Shown: positions 29,101-39,196 of the stretch, piece after piece
Layout of the letters: each line of letters opens with the position of its first letter
How positions within the stretch are numbered: the stretch's first letter is position 1
Source of the DNA: Deltaproteobacteria bacterium
GTDB lineage: Bacteria > Myxococcota > XYA12-FULL-58-9
Length of the DNA stretch: 52,894 nt
Reading direction: 5' to 3'
Assembly: GCA_016218825.1 (NCBI GenBank)
Contig: JACRCV010000074.1
Span: 1-52,894, forward strand
Position numbers and translations under genes: made by a program
Notes under the pieces: model-generated
The model's database searches: none
Told to the model about the DNA's origin: nothing
The model's input: the letters and a program-made list of their open reading frames with translations, nothing else

Positions 29101-32100
29101 AGCACCCGCCGCAAGGCTTCGGCGCACTCGTCGAGGCAGCGCCGGAAGGTCGGCTGGGTCTGGTACAAGCGCCGTCCCATCCCGGCGTACTGCGAGCCCT
29201 GTCCGGTGAAGAGGACCGCGATCTTGGGGGTGGCCCCGAGCGCGATCGTGCCGCGCGCGACACCCGGCGTCTCCTGGCCCCGCGTCGCGTTCGCCAGCCG
29301 CGCGCCGAGCTCGGCACGCGACTCGGCGACGACCGCCAGGCGCGCCTCGAAGTGACCACGAGCGGTGTTCGCGGTGAAGCAGAGATCGGGAAGCGCGTCG
29401 GTGACGTGGCTGTCGAGATGTTCAGCGTAGCGGCCCGCGAGCTCGCGGACTGCGGCCTCGGTACGCCCGGACAAGCACAGGAGGTGGCGGGGGCGATCGA
29501 CCCCCAGCGGCACGGACGCCGGGCGCTCGGGCGCCTCCTCGACCACGAGGTGGGCGTTCGTCCCTTGAAACGCGAAGCCGCTGACACCGGCGAGCCGCCG
29601 GCCGGAGCCCCTGGGCCACGGCCGGCCGCCGGTCGCGACGCCGACTTGCAGCTCGTCGAAGGCGATGTGGGGATTCAATTCGTCGAGGTGAAGGTGGGGC
29701 GGGATCTCCTCGTGCTGCATCGCCAGCACCACCTTGAACAGCGCCGCCATGCCCGCCGCCGGCTCCAGATGACCGACGTTGGTCTTCACCGAGCCCACGG
29801 CCAGACGCGCGTCGACCGCCCGCCCACGCCCGTAGGCGCCGCCCAACGCCTGCACTTCGATGGGATCACCGAGCGCGGTGCCGGTCCCGTGGCACTCGAC
29901 GTAGCTGACCTCCTCGGGGGCGACGCTCGCCTGCGCCAGCGCCTGGCGAATGACCGCCTCCTGCGCCGGGCCGTTCGGCGCCGTGAGCCCACTCGAAGCG
30001 CCGTCCTGGTTGACCGCGGCGCCACGCAGCACCGCCAACACTCGGTCGCCGGCGGCGAGCGCCTCCGACAAACGCTTGACGACGACCACACCGCAGCCCT
30101 CACCCCGGACGTAGCCGTCGGCGCGGGCGTCGAAGGTCTTGGCGCGGCCATCGGGCGCCAGAAAACGCCCTTTGCAGAAGCCGACGGTGAGCTCCGGCGT
30201 CAGGATGAGGTTCACGCCGCCGACGATCGCCATCTCGACCTCGGCGCTCCGCAGGCTCTGCATCGCCAAGTGCAGCGCCACGAGCGAAGCCGAGCAGGCG
30301 GTGTCGACGACGAAGCTCGGGCCCCGCAGCCCGAGCACATAAGATAGGCGGCCGGCGGCGACGCTCAAGGCATAGGCCGTGGTGGTGAAGGCGTTGATGC
30401 CCTCCAGGCCCGAGGCCTTCATCATCCGTTCGTAGTAGGTGTTGGTGCTGGTCGCGACGAAGACGCCCACCGGCCGCCCGGCGAGCGCCGGCGGCGGCTG
30501 CCCGGCCCGCTCCAGCGCCTCCCAGGTCACCTCGAGGAGCAGGCGCTGTTGCGGATCCATGTTCTCGGCCTCGATGGACGAGATGCCGAAGAACGCCGGG
30601 TCGAACTGGTCGACGGCGTCGACGAAGTAGCCCTCGCGGACGTACATCTTTCCGGGCGCGTCCGGGTCGGCGTCGTAGAGCGCGTCGATGTTCCAGCGCT
30701 CGCGCGGGATCTCGCGCGCCAGATCGGCGCCACTCTTCAGCGCCCGCCAATAGAGCTCGGGATCGTTGGCGCCGCCCGGAAACCGGCACGCCATGCCCAC
30801 GAGCGCGATCGGCTCGGCGATGGCGCTCGCCGCCCGCAGCCGCTTGCCCAAGAGCGACGCTGACGCCGCCCGCCGGACCGGGGCCACCACACCGGCGTCG
30901 CCGCCTGGCTGGTCGTCGCGGAACAGGATCTCGTTCAGGTAGCGGGCGATGGCGCCGGCGCTCGGGTAGTCGAAGGCCAGGGTCGCCGGCAGGCTTCGCC
31001 CGACGCTGCGGCGCAGGTCGTCACGGAGCTGGATGGCGAGCAGCGAGTCCATCCCGAGCTCCATCAGGGGCTGCTGCGGATTGAAGGGTTGTGCCGGATC
31101 CAGGCCGATGGCCCGCACCACGAGCTCCTTGACGTGATCCAAGAGCAACTCGGCGCGGCGCGCCGCGCTCTCGGGGCGCAGCGTGCGGATGAGCTCGGTG
31201 GCGGCGACCGGCGCCGCGATCGCTTGGCCCGAGCCTCGAGCGAGCTCGGCCAACAAGCTCTGTTCGCGCGCCACCGCGAAGCTCTCGAAGAACTTGGGCC
31301 AGTCGACCTTCAGGATGCCGACCTGGGCGACGCCGAGCCTGAGCGCTTCGTCGAGGAGCAGGGCGCCCTGCACCGGGGTGACGGTCGCGATCCCCATACG
31401 CGCCCAGCGCGCCCGCTCGCGCTCGCCGACCGCCGCCGCCATGCCGACATCGGCCCACGGCCCCCAGTTGATGCTCAGGCCGGGTCGACCGGACGCCCGC
31501 CGGGCGTGCGCCAGCGCATCCATGAAGGCGTTGGCCGCCGCGTAGCTGCTCTGACCGAGGGTGCCGATGAGCGAGGCGACCGAGGAGAAGGTCACGAAGA
31601 AGTCGAGCGCGTCCGCGGCGGTGCAGGCGTGCAGGTTCCAGGCGCCCGCCACTTTTGGGGCGAAGACTCGGGCGAAGCGCTCCCAGCTCTGCTCGGCGAG
31701 CACGCCGTCGTCGAGCACGCCGGCGAGATGGAAGACGCCGGCAAGCGGCGGCCCGTGCGCTCGCAGCGCGCCGATGACCCGCGCCACCTCCTCGTGGCGC
31801 GCGACGTCGACGCCGTGACAGGCAACCGTCGCTCCCTTGGCGCGCAGCTCGTCGACCAGCGCCGCGGCATGGTCGCCGCCGTGACGGCTCAGCAGCGCCA
31901 GATGCCGAGCGCCGCGTTCGACGAGCCAGCGGCACACGATCTGGCCCAGGCCACCGGTCGCGCCGGTCACCACGTAGGTCCGGTCGGCGCCGATGACCGG
32001 CGCCGCCTCGAGCCGATCTTGCGACTCGCGCTCTTTGAGCACGCAGACGAGCCGGGCGCCGTCACGCAGCGCCACTTCGCCGTCGTGCCCGTACAACAGC

Positions 32101-35100
32101 TCGGACGCCAACTCCGCGACCCGCGCCGCGGGCCACGCGGCATCGAGGTCGACGCGGCCGGCACCGAGCTCGGGATGCTCGAGGGCGATGACGCGTCCCA
32201 TACCCCAGAGAAGAGCCGGGGTCGGGCTCACGGCGCGATCTGCATCCGTGGCGCGCGCCGCGCCGCGGCTGACGAGCCACAAACGCGTCGCGCCCTTGGT
32301 CACGCCCGCAGCCAAACCCTGCACCAGGTGAAGCACGCCAGCACACACCGTCTCGGCCTCGACCGTGAGGCGATCGGCCTCGATCTCGGCGAACGGTCGC
32401 GCCTCGAGGCTCGCCAGGTGAACGACGCCGCGGAGCGCGCCCCCCTCGCCGACCTCGGCCAGGAGCCGCAGGACGTCGGCGCGCCGGGTCATCGGCACGC
32501 GGTAGTGGGTGTCGTCGGCGCGCACAAACACGGCGTCGGGCATGACCTCGACGACGCGTGCGCCCTGGGCCGACAGTGCCGCCGACAGCGCCACGGCGGT
32601 GCCGGTGCCGTCGGCACGACCGTGGACGACGAGCCAGGTGCCCGCCGGCTCCTGGCCGGCGGCGGTCGCCAGCGCCGCCTGCTGCCACCGCGGCTCGTAG
32701 AGCCAGGTGTCGATCTCGCGCCGCACGCCGCGCAACAACGCGGTGCGCGACGCTCGCCGCCAGTCGAGGGCCTCGATCGCAAGGACGACGCCGCCCTCGT
32801 CGTAGAGCGTGACGTCGGTCCGATAGGCGTCGCCGCCGACCTCGCCGCCGGTGCGCAGCACCACGTGGCACCAGAGCTCGCCCTCGGGCCGTCGGTGATA
32901 GGTGAGCGCGCCGAGCCCCACCGGCAGGAAGAGCCCGGCGGCCGCGCCCTGCCGCAACGCCTCCGGCAACGCCGCGGCGCACATCTGCAGGCAACCATCA
33001 AAGTGGCCGGGGTGGATCTCGTAGCGCTCGCGCTCGGCCGCGACCGGCGCCGGGATCCGAACCCGGCCGAGCGCCTCGCGCTCACCGCGCCACAGCCCGA
33101 CGATGCTCGCGAAGCTCGGCCCGGCGTCGAGCCCCAACCGGCGGATGGTCGCGTAGTAGATATCGACATCGACGCTCGTCCGACAGCGCGCCTGGATCGC
33201 GGCCAGCTCCGCTCGCGAGCTCGACGCCGCCGGGCTCGGTGCCGCAGCGGACGAACAGACGCCGGCGGCGTGCGAGGTCCAGCCGACCCCGGGACCATCG
33301 TCACCGCCGGGCCGGCTCACGATCTCGATGCTGGCGCCACCCTCTTCGGGAACGAGAACGGTCTGCAGTGTCCGGCGCTCATTGCCTGCCACCACCAGCG
33401 CCTGCTGCACCCGAAGCTCCTCGAGTCGAACCGCGCCGTCGCCCAAGACCCGCTTGGCAGCAGCGAGCGCCCCTTCGAGATAGGCGACGAACGGCAGGAC
33501 CACGGCGCCGAAGACCCGGTGATCGGCCAACCACGGCAGGCGCTTTGTGCCGACGACGCTCTCGAACAGCGAGACCCGGGAGGCGGCGAGCTCGACGCCG
33601 AGGAGGGCGTGCTCGGTGTCGACGCCGTGGCCCGTGCTCGTCGTGGCCGCGGCGGATTCGAGCACCGGCTCCGGGAGCCAATAACGGCGGCGCTGAAACG
33701 GGTAGGTCGGCGCTCGCACCCGCCGCCGCGCGAAGCCGTCGTCGAGCCGCGCCAGATCGAGCGGTGCGCCCCGGACATAGAGCGCTCCAGCGCTCTCGAG
33801 GAGCTGCTGCCAATCGTCGCGCTCCCGCCTGAGCGACGGCAGCCACACCGCCCCTTCCTCGGCGACACATCGCCGCCCCATCCCGAGCAGTACCGGGCTC
33901 GGACCGAGCTCCAGATAGGTGTCGACGCCGGCCGCCGCCATCGATTGGATGCCGCGCGCGAAACGCACCGCATCGCGCAGATGCCGACGCCAGTACGACG
34001 GCTTGCGCATCTCGTCGCCGGCCGCCGCGCCGCTGAGGTTGGAGATCAACGGCACCTTGGGCGCCCGAAGCTCCATGGTCGCGACGTAGGCCTCGAACTC
34101 GTCGAGGATCGGGTCCATCAGCGGCGAATGGAACGCGTGCGACACCGTCAACCGCTGGGTGCGCACCTTCTCGGCCTTGAGCTCCGCCTCGGCCGCGCTG
34201 ATGGCAGCCGCGGCGCCCGACAGGACCACCGCCTCCGGGCCGTTCTCGGCCGCGAGCGACAGCTGTTCCCGATGCCGGGCCAAGAGCGCCGCGACCCGGG
34301 CCTCGGCCGCGAACACCGCCAGCATCGCCCCGCCGGCCGGCAGGCGTTGCATCAGCGCCCCGCGCCGCGCGATGAGCTTCAGCCCTGCCTCGAGGCTGAA
34401 GACCCCGGCCGCCGTGGCGGCGACGTACTCGCCGACGCTGTGACCGAGCACCGCGGCCGGCCGCACGCCCCAGGAGCGCCACAGCTCGTAGAGCGACCAC
34501 TCGAGCGCGAACAGCGCCGGCTGGGTGTAGCCGGTCTGGTCGATCAGACCGGCGTGCTCCTCGAACAGAACCTCGAGGAGCGGCACGTCGAGCGCGCCGG
34601 CGAGGATCTTGGCGCAGTCGTCGAGCGCCCGCCGGAACGTCGGCTGGCTGTCGTACAGACGCCGGCCCATCCCGGTGTACTGCGCACCCTGACCGGTGAA
34701 CAACAGCCCGATCTTGTGCCGGCCGCGCTTCTCGACCCTGCCGGTCGCGGTGCCGGGCTTCGCCTCGCCCTGCGCCAACGCCGCGAGCCGCGCGCCTGCG
34801 GTGTCCCGACTGTCCGCGACCAACGCGAAGCGATGCTCGAAGTGGCTGCGACCGGTGTTCGCGGTGTGAAACAGATCGGCGAGGCCGACCGCCGGCTCGT
34901 CGGCGATGAAGCGCTCGTAGCGGCGCGCGAGCTCGACGAGCGCCGCGTCGTCCTTGGCCGACAGACACAGCAGCTCCGCCGAGCGTTGCGCCAACGGCGC
35001 CGTCTGGTCTTCGGTCGTGCTGCGCGGCGCCTCCTCGACGACCACGTGGGTGTTGGTGCCCTGGAAGGCAAAGGAGCTCACCGCCGCGAGGCGTGGCCCA

Positions 35101-36422
35101 TCGCCGCGCGGCCACGGCGTCCGCCGGGTCGGCACCGCGACCGCGAGCTCCTCGAGCGCGATGTGGGGGTTGACGGCGCTGAGGTTCAAGTGCGGCGGGA
35201 TCTCCTCGTGCTCGAGCGCCAGCATCACCTTGATGAGCCCCGCCATCCCGGCCGCCGCCTCGAGGTGACCGATGTTGGTCTTCACCGAGCCAATGGCGCG
35301 CCGGCCTTGTCGCGGCTCGCCGGCGTACACCGCGCCGAGCGACTGCACCTCGATCGGATCGCCGAGCGCGGTCCCGGTGCCGTGGGTCTCGACGTAGCGC
35401 ACCAGACGCGGGTCGATCCTGCCGCTGTCGAGGGCCTTGCGGATCACCGCCTGCTGCGCCGGGCCGTTGGGGGCGGTGAGCGCGCTGGAGGCGCCGTCCT
35501 GGTTCACCGCGGTGCCGCGCACCACGCAGACCACGTGATCGCGGTCGGCGAGCGCGTCGCTGTAGCGCTTGAGGAGGATGACGCCGCAGCCCTCGCCGCG
35601 GGTGTAGCCGTCGGCGGCCGCGTCGAAGGTCTTGCAGCGCCCGTCCTTGGCCATCATCCGCGCCTTCGAGAAGCCGACGGTGTACTCGGGCTGTAACAGC
35701 AGGTTGACGCCGCCGACCAGGGCCATCTGGCACTCGCGGTTGCGCAACGCCTGGCAGGCGCAGTGCAGCGCGACCAGCGCCGACGAGCACGCGGTGTCGA
35801 CCGGGAAGCTCGGCCCCTGGAAGCCGAAGACGTACGACAACCGGCCGGCGGCGACGCTGAAGTTGGTGCCGGAGTTGGTGTAGGCGTTGATCTGCTCCAG
35901 CCCACACTTGGTCTGGATCCGCAGATAGTCGGCGAGGGTGATACCGACGTAGACGCCGACGTCCTTGCCCGAGAGCGAGTGCGGGCCGTAGCCGGCGGAC
36001 TCCAAGGCCTCCCAGCTCACCTCGAGCAGCAAGCGCTGCTGTGGGTCCATGTCCTCGGCCTCGCGGGCCGAGATCCCGAACAGCTGCGGATCGAACTTGT
36101 CGACCTCGTCGACGAAGCTCCCCCAGCGGGTGTACATCTTCCCGGGCTGGTCGGGGTCGAGATCGAAGAGGGCGTCGACGTCGAAGCGCGACCGCGGGAT
36201 CTCGGTGATCGCGTCGACGCCGTTCGCCAACAACCGCCAGTAGTCCTCGGGGCTCTGCACCCCGCCGCCGAAACGACAGCCGATGCTGACGACCGCGATC
36301 GGCTCGGTGCGCGCGCTCTGGAGTTGGTCGGCCTTCTCCTGGACGCGTTTGGCGAAGAGGGCCAGCTGCTCGGGGGACAGCTTAGCGATGCGGTCCTTGA
36401 GGTCGCTCAACACTCTCTCCAC
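17148..36422 (-). CDS. Giant type I PKS: three KS-AT-DH-KR-ACP modules plus KS-AT of a fourth
   Basis: A 6424-aa synthase. Residues 1-37 form a docking helix with an [12 protein letters not shown] motif. Module 2: KS Cys212, AT Ser662, DH His968, KR Tyr1627, ACP Ser1793. Module 3: Cys2043, Ser2492, His2798, Tyr3443, Ser3608. Module 4: Cys3859, Ser4307, His4614, Tyr5263, Ser5427. Module 5: KS Cys5665 and AT Ser6113, then only the first ~25 residues of a DH before an acidic tail. All ATs have GHSVGE and HAFH, so they look malonyl-specific. DH His and Asp motifs are present. KRs carry LDD, predicting B-type hydroxyls and trans double bonds. KR3 has TGSGGGLA, with alanine for the last nucleotide-binding glycine. 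No ER is seen. The start is GTG 36422, or GTG 36413 behind GGAGAGA; neither has a strong ribosome site. Confidence 0.95.
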   Translation of the reverse strand: MERVLSDLKDRIAKLSPEQLALFAKRVQEKADQLQSARTEPIAVVSIGCRFGGGVQSPEDYWRLLANGVDAITEIPRSRFDVDALFDLDPDQPGKMYTRWGSFVDEVDKFDPQLFGISAREAEDMDPQQRLLLEVSWEALESAGYGPHSLSGKDVGVYVGITLADYLRIQTKCGLEQINAYTNSGTNFSVAAGRLSYVFGFQGPSFPVDTACSSALVALHCACQALRNRECQMALVGGVNLLLQPEYTVGFSKARMMAKDGRCKTFDAAADGYTRGEGCGVILLKRYSDALADRDHVVCVVRGTAVNQDGASSALTAPNGPAQQAVIRKALDSGRIDPRLVRYVETHGTGTALGDPIEVQSLGAVYAGEPRQGRRAIGSVKTNIGHLEAAAGMAGLIKVMLALEHEEIPPHLNLSAVNPHIALEELAVAVPTRRTPWPRGDGPRLAAVSSFAFQGTNTHVVVEEAPRSTTEDQTAPLAQRSAELLCLSAKDDAALVELARRYERFIADEPAVGLADLFHTANTGRSHFEHRFALVADSRDTAGARLAALAQGEAKPGTATGRVEKRGRHKIGLLFTGQGAQYTGMGRRLYDSQPTFRRALDDCAKILAGALDVPLLEVLFEEHAGLIDQTGYTQPALFALEWSLYELWRSWGVRPAAVLGHSVGEYVAATAAGVFSLEAGLKLIARRGALMQRLPAGGAMLAVFAAEARVAALLARHREQLSLAAENGPEAVVLSGAAAAISAAEAELKAEKVRTQRLTVSHAFHSPLMDPILDEFEAYVATMELRAPKVPLISNLSGAAAGDEMRKPSYWRRHLRDAVRFARGIQSMAAAGVDTYLELGPSPVLLGMGRRCVAEEGAVWLPSLRRERDDWQQLLESAGALYVRGAPLDLARLDDGFARRRVRAPTYPFQRRRYWLPEPVLESAAATTSTGHGVDTEHALLGVELAASRVSLFESVVGTKRLPWLADHRVFGAVVLPFVAYLEGALAAAKRVLGDGAVRLEELRVQQALVVAGNERRTLQTVLVPEEGGASIEIVSRPGGDDGPGVGWTSHAAGVCSSAAAPSPAASSSRAELAAIQARCRTSVDVDIYYATIRRLGLDAGPSFASIVGLWRGEREALGRVRIPAPVAAERERYEIHPGHFDGCLQMCAAALPEALRQGAAAGLFLPVGLGALTYHRRPEGELWCHVVLRTGGEVGGDAYRTDVTLYDEGGVVLAIEALDWRRASRTALLRGVRREIDTWLYEPRWQQAALATAAGQEPAGTWLVVHGRADGTGTAVALSAALSAQGARVVEVMPDAVFVRADDTHYRVPMTRRADVLRLLAEVGEGGALRGVVHLASLEARPFAEIEADRLTVEAETVCAGVLHLVQGLAAGVTKGATRLWLVSRGAARATDADRAVSPTPALLWGMGRVIALEHPELGAGRVDLDAAWPAARVAELASELLYGHDGEVALRDGARLVCVLKERESQDRLEAAPVIGADRTYVVTGATGGLGQIVCRWLVERGARHLALLSRHGGDHAAALVDELRAKGATVACHGVDVARHEEVARVIGALRAHGPPLAGVFHLAGVLDDGVLAEQSWERFARVFAPKVAGAWNLHACTAADALDFFVTFSSVASLIGTLGQSSYAAANAFMDALAHARRASGRPGLSINWGPWADVGMAAAVGERERARWARMGIATVTPVQGALLLDEALRLGVAQVGILKVDWPKFFESFAVAREQSLLAELARGSGQAIAAPVAATELIRTLRPESAARRAELLLDHVKELVVRAIGLDPAQPFNPQQPLMELGMDSLLAIQLRDDLRRSVGRSLPATLAFDYPSAGAIARYLNEILFRDDQPGGDAGVVAPVRRAASASLLGKRLRAASAIAEPIALVGMACRFPGGANDPELYWRALKSGADLAREIPRERWNIDALYDADPDAPGKMYVREGYFVDAVDQFDPAFFGISSIEAENMDPQQRLLLEVTWEALERAGQPPPALAGRPVGVFVATSTNTYYERMMKASGLEGINAFTTTAYALSVAAGRLSYVLGLRGPSFVVDTACSASLVALHLAMQSLRSAEVEMAIVGGVNLILTPELTVGFCKGRFLAPDGRAKTFDARADGYVRGEGCGVVVVKRLSEALAAGDRVLAVLRGAAVNQDGASSGLTAPNGPAQEAVIRQALAQASVAPEEVSYVECHGTGTALGDPIEVQALGGAYGRGRAVDARLAVGSVKTNVGHLEPAAGMAALFKVVLAMQHEEIPPHLHLDELNPHIAFDELQVGVATGGRPWPRGSGRRLAGVSGFAFQGTNAHLVVEEAPERPASVPLGVDRPRHLLCLSGRTEAAVRELAGRYAEHLDSHVTDALPDLCFTANTARGHFEARLAVVAESRAELGARLANATRGQETPGVARGTIALGATPKIAVLFTGQGSQYAGMGRRLYQTQPTFRRCLDECAEALRRVLDVPLLEVLFGERGELIDQTAYTQPLLFALEWSLYQLWRSFGVTPTVVIGHSVGEYVAACAAGVFSLEDGLRLIAKRAALMQGLPAGGAMTAVMADAARVRAAIAAYQDRVALAADNGPANTVISGDAEALAEVEAGLAADHVRTQRLSVSHAFHSPLMEPILDAFEAAVAELPLHAAQLPLVSNLSGALAGDEIRSAAYWRQHVRQPVRFGHGMQAAAAQGADVFLEIGPDPVLVGMGRRLIAREGCAWLPSMRRRRDDWEQLLESAAELYVRGAALDLARFDADYQRRLVGAPTYAFQHKRCWIKEDGAEAHGGRAPTDNRRASGHVLLGTRIAGSSVQLYESEVSEASLPWLHEHRAHGACVLPFVAYVDAALAAARRWQGSAAVRLEAVAVEQALVVGDQQAFALHTVLTPQDDGSAGVQVLSHRQGEAEDRWTEHCAAVCAPLRPLADDDGDALAAARQACGVDIEPALHYADIRARGLELGPSFQSLAAVWRGERQALGRVCLPSGVTALAAGHEIFPGLLDGCLQVFAALLPKEAVAGALFLPVACDAVDFLKAPGQELWCHLRLREGDEIGETATTDLSVYDAGGALRIELEGLRWKRASRAVLARAADRELDGWLHEIVWRQTARPEPQRDAAPATWVIFADGAGVGGALAATLRARGQRVVEVAAGERFQALGGDRFELSPASRADVEQLLATLAPSAAALRVVHLWSITDGGAVAASGAAPADGVALGVGSVLALVQGLAGLAKPSRLWLVTRGAQRVSDADRVDSPGQAALWGFGRVVALEHPELLAARLDLEATWGVAEAEALVEELLADSHEAEVALRRAGRFVSRLARLEMSTDGNAPAIVVDATYLITGSGGGLAGVLGHWLADRGARHLVLVGRRGEDGGLTQALAGRGVSVTTYTGDVANELDVQRVLAELAAAGPPLRGVFHLAGVLDDGVLLDQTGERLAKVMAPKVSGAWNLHTHTQGVALDYFVCFSSMVGLMGAIGQGSYAAANTFLDALMEYRRARGLVGQSLAWGPWAQVGMAAGADPRQQSRWARLGVTTISPARGSALLERALALPRATVGLLRVDWGAFAAALPVAAEQPVLSELARAARPAAAQVATPALVAKLEDQSDERRREILVEHVRDVVVAALGLEPGKPVDPKRPLMDMGMDSLVAIELRDSLRRSVGRRLPATLAFDYPSIEAIARYLDLELLTRAPARDGGREIGRGGAEPAALSARAPRRSVAARADEPVALVGMACRFPGGASDPERFWHLLHSGADLAREVPRERWDLARYFDADPDAPGKMYVREGYFVDDVSQFDPAFFGISALEADNMDPQQRLLLEVSWEAFESASEAPGGLAGKQVGVFVAASGNTYYELATKTGGLEAINAYTPLSFSLSVAAGRLSYALGLQGPSFVVDTACSASLVALHLAMQSLRAGECSMALVGGVSLMLTPELTIGFCKGRFLAPDGRAKTFDARADGYVRGEGCGVVVLSRLSDAIASGHEILAVLRGGAVNQDGASSGLTAPNGPAQQSVIRQALVQAGVAAPEVRYVECHGTGTALGDPIEVQSLGAVYGDRPADGRLAIGSVKTNVGHLEPAAGMAALFKVVLAMQHEEIPPHLHLAELNPHIAFDALPLGVVTGARPWPRGFGRRVAGISGFAFQGTNAHLVVEEPPARPAPRAVLHERPRQVLCLSATSAVALRESARRYAAHLDLHLEQAIGDVCFSAYTARSHFAERVAVVGKDRAQLAERLTSFAGGETRAVVVQGTAAAGVRPKIGLLFTGQGSQYAGMARTLYDTQPIFRRALDACARGLAGALEVPLLQVLFGDRTALLDQTAYTQPALFALEWSLYELWCAWGVRPAVVLGHSVGEYVAATVAGVFSLEDGLRLIARRGALMQRLPAGGAMAALTASAARVEEVLRGGDGRVTIAAENGPENTVVSGSAEAVDAVLETLGRDGVKAQRLVVSHAFHSPLMDPVLADFEAAVAAVERRAPTVPLVSNLSGTVVTDEVREASYWSRHLRHAVRFSTGMRAAAALGADVFLEVGPHPVLIGMGRAAVERDDVAWLPSLRRGKDDWDQLLETVAGLYVRGAPLAAGAFADGRGRRQVLLPTYPFQRKRCWISTTAAVGSASEVGEAAGGEATGHLLLGRRLASSGVQLFQAALDTAAVPWLAEHRVHGSVVLPFVAYLETALAAVRHTAAKGAVLLEELSVREPLVLTGDDGRTLQTVVVPEAGDRGRVELASRQRRPGDGDWTEHAQARYPVTAAGGGPGAEALAAVRRRCPEELSPEEHYAALAALGLGLGPSFQSLERLWRGEREAVGLVRLQSGAERYRDRHEIYPGVLDGCLHTFASLAAGEAARGPEASIYLPVGLGALTYDHRPSAEVWCHVVLLDGGEGGETYATDVTIFDADGRVSLAIKDLRWKRASRAALMRGARKELDDWLFEVTWQAAAAPVAKPKSGLWLIFADDGGVGSALGQEIELQGGRVVEVYAGDRFEEQSAVRFRASPSRADCERLLAALLPATATAPFLRVVHLWSLKGAGATAASTASIAREQGWGSSHVLSLVQVLTARPAASGVRLALVTRAAVRAGDEAGVCVAQAPLWGLGRVIALEHPELACTRVDLDGAHADGNVHALALELLSEGPDNEVAIRAGRRLVSRLARSRIGDAAGPGIGATGTYLVTGASGGLGGVLCRWLVAHGARHLALVSRQGDKVAALAKELGAAGAAVAVYEADVAREADVARIFAAIRAAQPALRGVFHLAGVLDDGLLREQSAERFGRVFAPKVAGAWNLHVNSVGSALDHFVCFSSVASLVGSFGQGNYAAANAFLDALAHHRRALGVAGLSLNWGPWSEVGMAAAQGGRDARRWATLGVTPVAPGLGAALLERVLGSSRAELGVFRVAWAKLFDSLEAASGQSLLRDLVPAAATKGAGPATDLVMRLKGESETRRRELLLEHVRALVATGIGLDPARPVDPERPLMDLGMDSLLAVELRDTLRKSVGKKLPATLAFDYPSIAAIARYLDGLLFSDKTTASVVAAPASAPGSRRLEDEAIAIIGMACRFPGAANDPEAYWRMLRSGADVARDVPSDRWSLDAYYDSDPDVPGKMYTRQGYFIDNVDMFDPAFFAIAPLEAENMDPQQRLLLEVTWEALERAGQAPTGIAGRNVGAFIANGGNPYYERLMNAVGVDGINSYTPMSCSLSVAAGRLSYVLGIHGPSFVVDTACSASLVALHLAAQSLQKGECEMALVGGVNLLLTPELTIGFCKGRFLAPDCRAKTFDARANGYVRGEGCGVVVLKPLSAALAHGDPVVAVVRGSAVNQDGASSGLTAPNGPAQQAVIRQALARAGVAPHEVGYVECHGTGTALGDPIELQSLDAVFHDDRGRDRRLGVGSVKTNVGHLELAAGMAGLFKVALALGHEELPPHLHLQEINPHIAFDELALGVVTGPRPWPRGFGRRVAGLSGFAFQGTNAHVVVEEAPEQTAAPAPVERPTHLLCLSARTPNALAELCRRYAAHVGGHREERLADVCFTANTGRAHFEHRLAVSGASHRQVAVALEAAARGDAAAGSVRGETAAGKSAKAVLLFTGQGAQYAGMGRRLYETQPTFRRALDECARVLDAELAVPLLTVLFGERGDLVDQTAYTQPALFALEWALYELWRSWGVRPDFVMGHSVGEYVAACAAGVLSLNDGLRLIAKRAALMQSLPPGGAMAAVTADAGTILEVIAGLGSKVSLAAENGPNSFVLSGADADLSLALGALGARGAKSQRLNVSHAFHSSLMDPILDELEAYAATLTFHAPTMALVSNLSGAVIGDEVCSARYWRRHLRETVRFAAGVQATEALGADVYLEIGPQPVLLGLARRAVASDKAWLPSLRKGRDDWEQILESCGGLYVRGVAVDFDGFDRDYQRRRVVLPTYPFQHQRYWIDVDEPQHARRGEPGPDGGPTVSANPLLGKRVVSSTLHVFETRLRADDRTPPAPEAEEP

Positions 36423-36454
36423 GACGACTGGGTCCGAGTTGGGGGCCGCACGCC

Positions 36455-36483
36455 TTGACTTCTGCGAGGGGCAACTTTACAAG
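36455..36483 (+). promoter_or_regulatory. Possible sigma-70-like promoter in the divergent PKS/hotdog spacer
   Basis: TTGACT (36455-36460), a 17-bp spacer and TACAAG (36478-36483) match the -35/-10 pattern at five and four of six positions. The spacer between the divergent genes is only 60 bp. If this promoter is used, the transcript would start near 36490, favouring GTG 36492 or ATG 36522 as the start of the hotdog gene. Confidence 0.35.
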
Positions 36484-37427
36484 TGCGGCGTGTGACGCGT
36501 CAATCTCTGAATTTCGACCAAATGGACCGCTCGACCCCGATGGCCGGCGGGTTTGAGGCGCACGGCATCAACCCGCTGACGCTGGGCGCGAGGCTGCGTT
36601 ACCGAGTTCAAGCCCAGCCCCCACGAGTGCCGCACGAGAACCCGATGCACAGCGAGGGGGCGCGGCGCCTGGGTTTCCCCGAGGGCCTGGTGGTCGGTGT
36701 CACCGGCTACGGGTGGATGACCCACCTGGCGGCGGCGGCGCTGGGCCGCGACTGGCTCGACCGGGGCAGCTTCTCGGTGACGTTCTTGCGCCCCTTCCAC
36801 TACGGTCAGCAAGCGACGCTGGCAGCGGAGGTCGACGTGCACACCGGGTCGCAGACCCGCCTCGTGTGCCGCGCCTTCACCGCGACCCACGGAGACAACC
36901 CGGTGGCGTTGGCGACGATGGCCGTCGAGCGCGACCGCGAGCCCCCGACGATCGACCTCGCCGACTACCGGGCGGCACCGCTCCCCGAGATGGCCGATCG
37001 CCCGATCGCCACGCTGAAGAATTTCCCGCCGGGGAAGAGTCTCGGCTCCATCGAGGTCAAGCTCGACCGCGCCCTCGTCGACGCCCACCTCGAGGTGCTC
37101 GGCGAGTCCCTGTCGATCTACAAAGGCCAGGACGCCCCCATCTTTCCGGGCCTCTACCTCAGCATGTGCAACTGGGCCTTCGAGCTCAACTACCTCGCGA
37201 TCCCGTGGATGCACCTGAAGAGCGCCGGCCAACACCTCGGCCCGAGTAGGGTCGGCGACGAGCTGGCGGTGCGCGGCGTGGTCCACAAGACCTTCGAGGA
37301 GGGCGGGCGTCGCCAGGTGCAGCTCGATCTGGTGATCGTGGCCAACGGCAAGCGACCGGTCGCCAAGGTGCGGCACACGGTGGCCTACGAGCTCTATGAA
37401 ACGACAGCCGCGAGCGAAGGTCGGTGA
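36483..37427 (+). CDS. MaoC-like double-hotdog protein
   Basis: A protein of up to 314 aa. Near residues 50-70 it has ENPMH, then GARRLGFPEGLVVG, resembling the hydratase-2/MaoC signature (D-x-N-P-x-H followed by A and GF). The Asp position is occupied by His, while Asn and His are kept. The second half looks like another hotdog repeat. It could be an acyl-thioester dehydratase or hydratase, or a non-catalytic thioester-binding protein working on a PKS intermediate. GTG 36483 has GAGGGG 11 bases upstream; GTG 36492 and ATG 36522 are alternatives. It is divergent from the giant PKS gene and is followed after 3 bp by the small HTH gene, so the two are probably cotranscribed. Confidence 0.7.
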   Translation: MRRVTRQSLNFDQMDRSTPMAGGFEAHGINPLTLGARLRYRVQAQPPRVPHENPMHSEGARRLGFPEGLVVGVTGYGWMTHLAAAALGRDWLDRGSFSVTFLRPFHYGQQATLAAEVDVHTGSQTRLVCRAFTATHGDNPVALATMAVERDREPPTIDLADYRAAPLPEMADRPIATLKNFPPGKSLGSIEVKLDRALVDAHLEVLGESLSIYKGQDAPIFPGLYLSMCNWAFELNYLAIPWMHLKSAGQHLGPSRVGDELAVRGVVHKTFEEGGRRQVQLDLVIVANGKRPVAKVRHTVAYELYETTAASEGR

Positions 37428-37430
37428 CCG

Positions 37431-37844
37431 ATGCCGAGCACGTGGAAGAGTTGGGTAGAGCTGCCGGAGCGGGACCGCCGCACCGCGATCGCTGACGCCG
37501 GCTTCTGGTCGCAGCTGAGCGAAGAGCAACGACAGGTCTTCCTCGACACCGCCGACTGGCAAGAGCTCCGCCTGGTGCCCGAGGCCAAGGCCGCCAAGCT
37601 CGGCGCGCTCGTCAGCCTGGACGCGATCTGCAAGCATCTCGGGCTCACTGAAGTCGAGGTCTACTGGCTGATGAGCACGCGCAAGCTGCCGAGCTTCATC
37701 GTCGGGCCGGTGTGGAAGTTCGACACCAAGAGCGTCGACGCCTGGGTGACACAGATGGGCGGTCGCGACGCGGTGCACAAGGACATCAAAGAGCAGATGG
37801 CGCGCCACCGCGCCGGCAAAGGCGGCGACGCCGCCAAGGCCTGA
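37431..37844 (+). CDS. Small helix-turn-helix (excisionase/MerR-like fold) protein
   Basis: 137 aa. Residues ~63-105 fit an HTH_17/excisionase-type winged helix: SLDAICKHLGLTEVEVYWL, then KLPSFIVG, then W-K-F followed by VDAWV, the usual wing ending. The N-terminal ~60 residues are helical and charged, with no recognised family. The C-terminus is Lys/Ala-rich. No recombinase or phage gene is nearby, so a transcriptional role is more likely than excision. It follows the hotdog gene after 3 bp and converges on the aminotransferase gene with a 3-bp gap. It is the only small DNA-binding protein inside the cluster and is a candidate local regulator. Confidence 0.65.
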   Translation: MPSTWKSWVELPERDRRTAIADAGFWSQLSEEQRQVFLDTADWQELRLVPEAKAAKLGALVSLDAICKHLGLTEVEVYWLMSTRKLPSFIVGPVWKFDTKSVDAWVTQMGGRDAVHKDIKEQMARHRAGKGGDAAKA

Positions 37845-37847
37845 CGC

Positions 37848-38981
37848 CTACTCGAGGGCCGCGACCGCGAGATCGAGCTCCTCGGCGGTGTTGTAGACGT
37901 GCGGTGAGAGCCGGACGCCGCCGCCGCGTACCGACAACACGATCTTGCGATCCAGCAGGCGCTTGCGCAGACCGTCGGTGTTCAGGTTGGCGCGCGTCGC
38001 GAGCACGATCCCCGACTTCTCGTGCGGCTGGTCTCGCGGCGACAGCACCGTGAAGCCCCGGCGGCGAAGGGCGTCGACGAGATAGTCGGTGAGCTCGAGC
38101 AGACGTTCGGCGATCACGCTTTGCCCGATGCTCCGCAACAGCTCGAGGCTCCCCACCATGCCGTGAATGCCGACGAGGTTGTGGGCGCCCTCCTCGTAGC
38201 GGCCGGCGTCCGCCTTGAGCGGCTGGCGCGGGTTCAACATGTCGTAGGGGTCGGCCTGGGCCAGCCAGCCTTCGACGCTCGGCGCGATCCGCTCGAAGGC
38301 GCGCGGCGAGACGTAGCCCAGGCCGGCGCCCTCCGGACCGAGGAGCCACTTGTGCGAGTCGGCCGCGAGAAAGTCCACGCCGTCTTTCTCGACGTCGAGG
38401 GGCAGCACCCCGAGACCCTGGATGGCGTCGACGACGAGCAGCGCGTCGTGGCGGCGACAGATCTCGGCGAGCCGCGAGAGCTCGACGCGAAACCCGGAGA
38501 GGAACTGCACGAAGCTCACCGAGACCGCGGCGGTCTTGGCATCGACGGCACGCGCGACGTCGTCAACGAGGACGCGCCCGTCACGCTGTGGAACGAAACG
38601 CACCTCGACGCCGCGCCCCTCGAGCGGCAGCCACGGACGGATGTTCGCCGGGAACTCGCGGTCGACGAGCACCACGTTGTCGCCCGCCCGGACCGGGATC
38701 CCGGTCGCGGCGATCGCGAGACCCTGCGTCGTCGAGCGCACCATGAAGATGCGCTCGGGCTTGGTGCCCAAGAGCTCGGCCGCGAGCAGCCGCGCCTTGA
38801 CCAAGGTCTTGCCGACCTTGCCGGGATAGAATGCCGCGCCGTGGGCCAGCAGCTCGTCGCAGTATTGCCCGATCCGCTTGGTCGCCGCGAGCGGCAGCGG
38901 CGCGACCGCCGCGTGATCGAGATAGCAGAGCTCCCGAGTGACCGGAAACTCCGCTCGCAATGCTTCCCATGAGTAGGTCAT
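37848..38981 (-). CDS. Class V PLP-dependent aminotransferase / cysteine desulfurase-like protein
   Basis: 377 aa from ATG 38981, where the conserved sequence begins. An in-frame extension to 39206 looks non-conserved. It has the fold-type I class V layout: an N-terminal YLDHAAVAP motif, a Thr-Thr-Gln phosphate-binding segment near residue 83, VVDAIQGLG with the cofactor-binding Asp, and DSHKWLLGPEGAG carrying the PLP lysine. Relatives include isopenicillin N epimerase-like and selenocysteine lyase/cysteine desulfurase proteins. The substrate cannot be told from sequence. Lying between PKS-associated genes, it may modify the starter, or transaminate a reductively released aldehyde to an amine. 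Both are inferences. It is divergent from the acyltransferase-like gene. Confidence 0.85.
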   Translation of the reverse strand: MTYSWEALRAEFPVTRELCYLDHAAVAPLPLAATKRIGQYCDELLAHGAAFYPGKVGKTLVKARLLAAELLGTKPERIFMVRSTTQGLAIAATGIPVRAGDNVVLVDREFPANIRPWLPLEGRGVEVRFVPQRDGRVLVDDVARAVDAKTAAVSVSFVQFLSGFRVELSRLAEICRRHDALLVVDAIQGLGVLPLDVEKDGVDFLAADSHKWLLGPEGAGLGYVSPRAFERIAPSVEGWLAQADPYDMLNPRQPLKADAGRYEEGAHNLVGIHGMVGSLELLRSIGQSVIAERLLELTDYLVDALRRRGFTVLSPRDQPHEKSGIVLATRANLNTDGLRKRLLDRKIVLSVRGGGVRLSPHVYNTAEELDLAVAALE

Positions 38982-39196
38982 GTTCGGCAACCAACCGGAC
39001 GCACGCCCTACAAAGCAGGTATGCCGCTCGCGCGCAACGGCCCGGTACGCCTCGCGCCGTCCACGCCGCGCGCCCAGCTCGACCGACCCCGACCCCCCAC
39101 GCCATCGGGGTGCCCTTGATTCCAGTTGGTGACGGATCCCGGCAGTGCTAGAAATGCGGAGTCTCGGCACACCAAGAAAGACGAGAAGAGAGCCCG

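Noticed and set aside
31089-35696. 1535-codon open frame antisense to module 2
   Set aside because: Same reasons as the other antisense frames; no ribosome site and no family motifs.
17148-36422. Search for enoylreductase, methyltransferase or ketosynthase-inactive modules
   Set aside because: DH-to-KR spacing is about 645-660 residues, enough only for the KR structural half, and no ER nucleotide motif or methyltransferase motif was seen; all KS cysteines are present.
37431-37844. Excisionase of a mobile element
   Set aside because: The fold fits, but there is no integrase, transposase or phage gene nearby, so a regulatory role is preferred.
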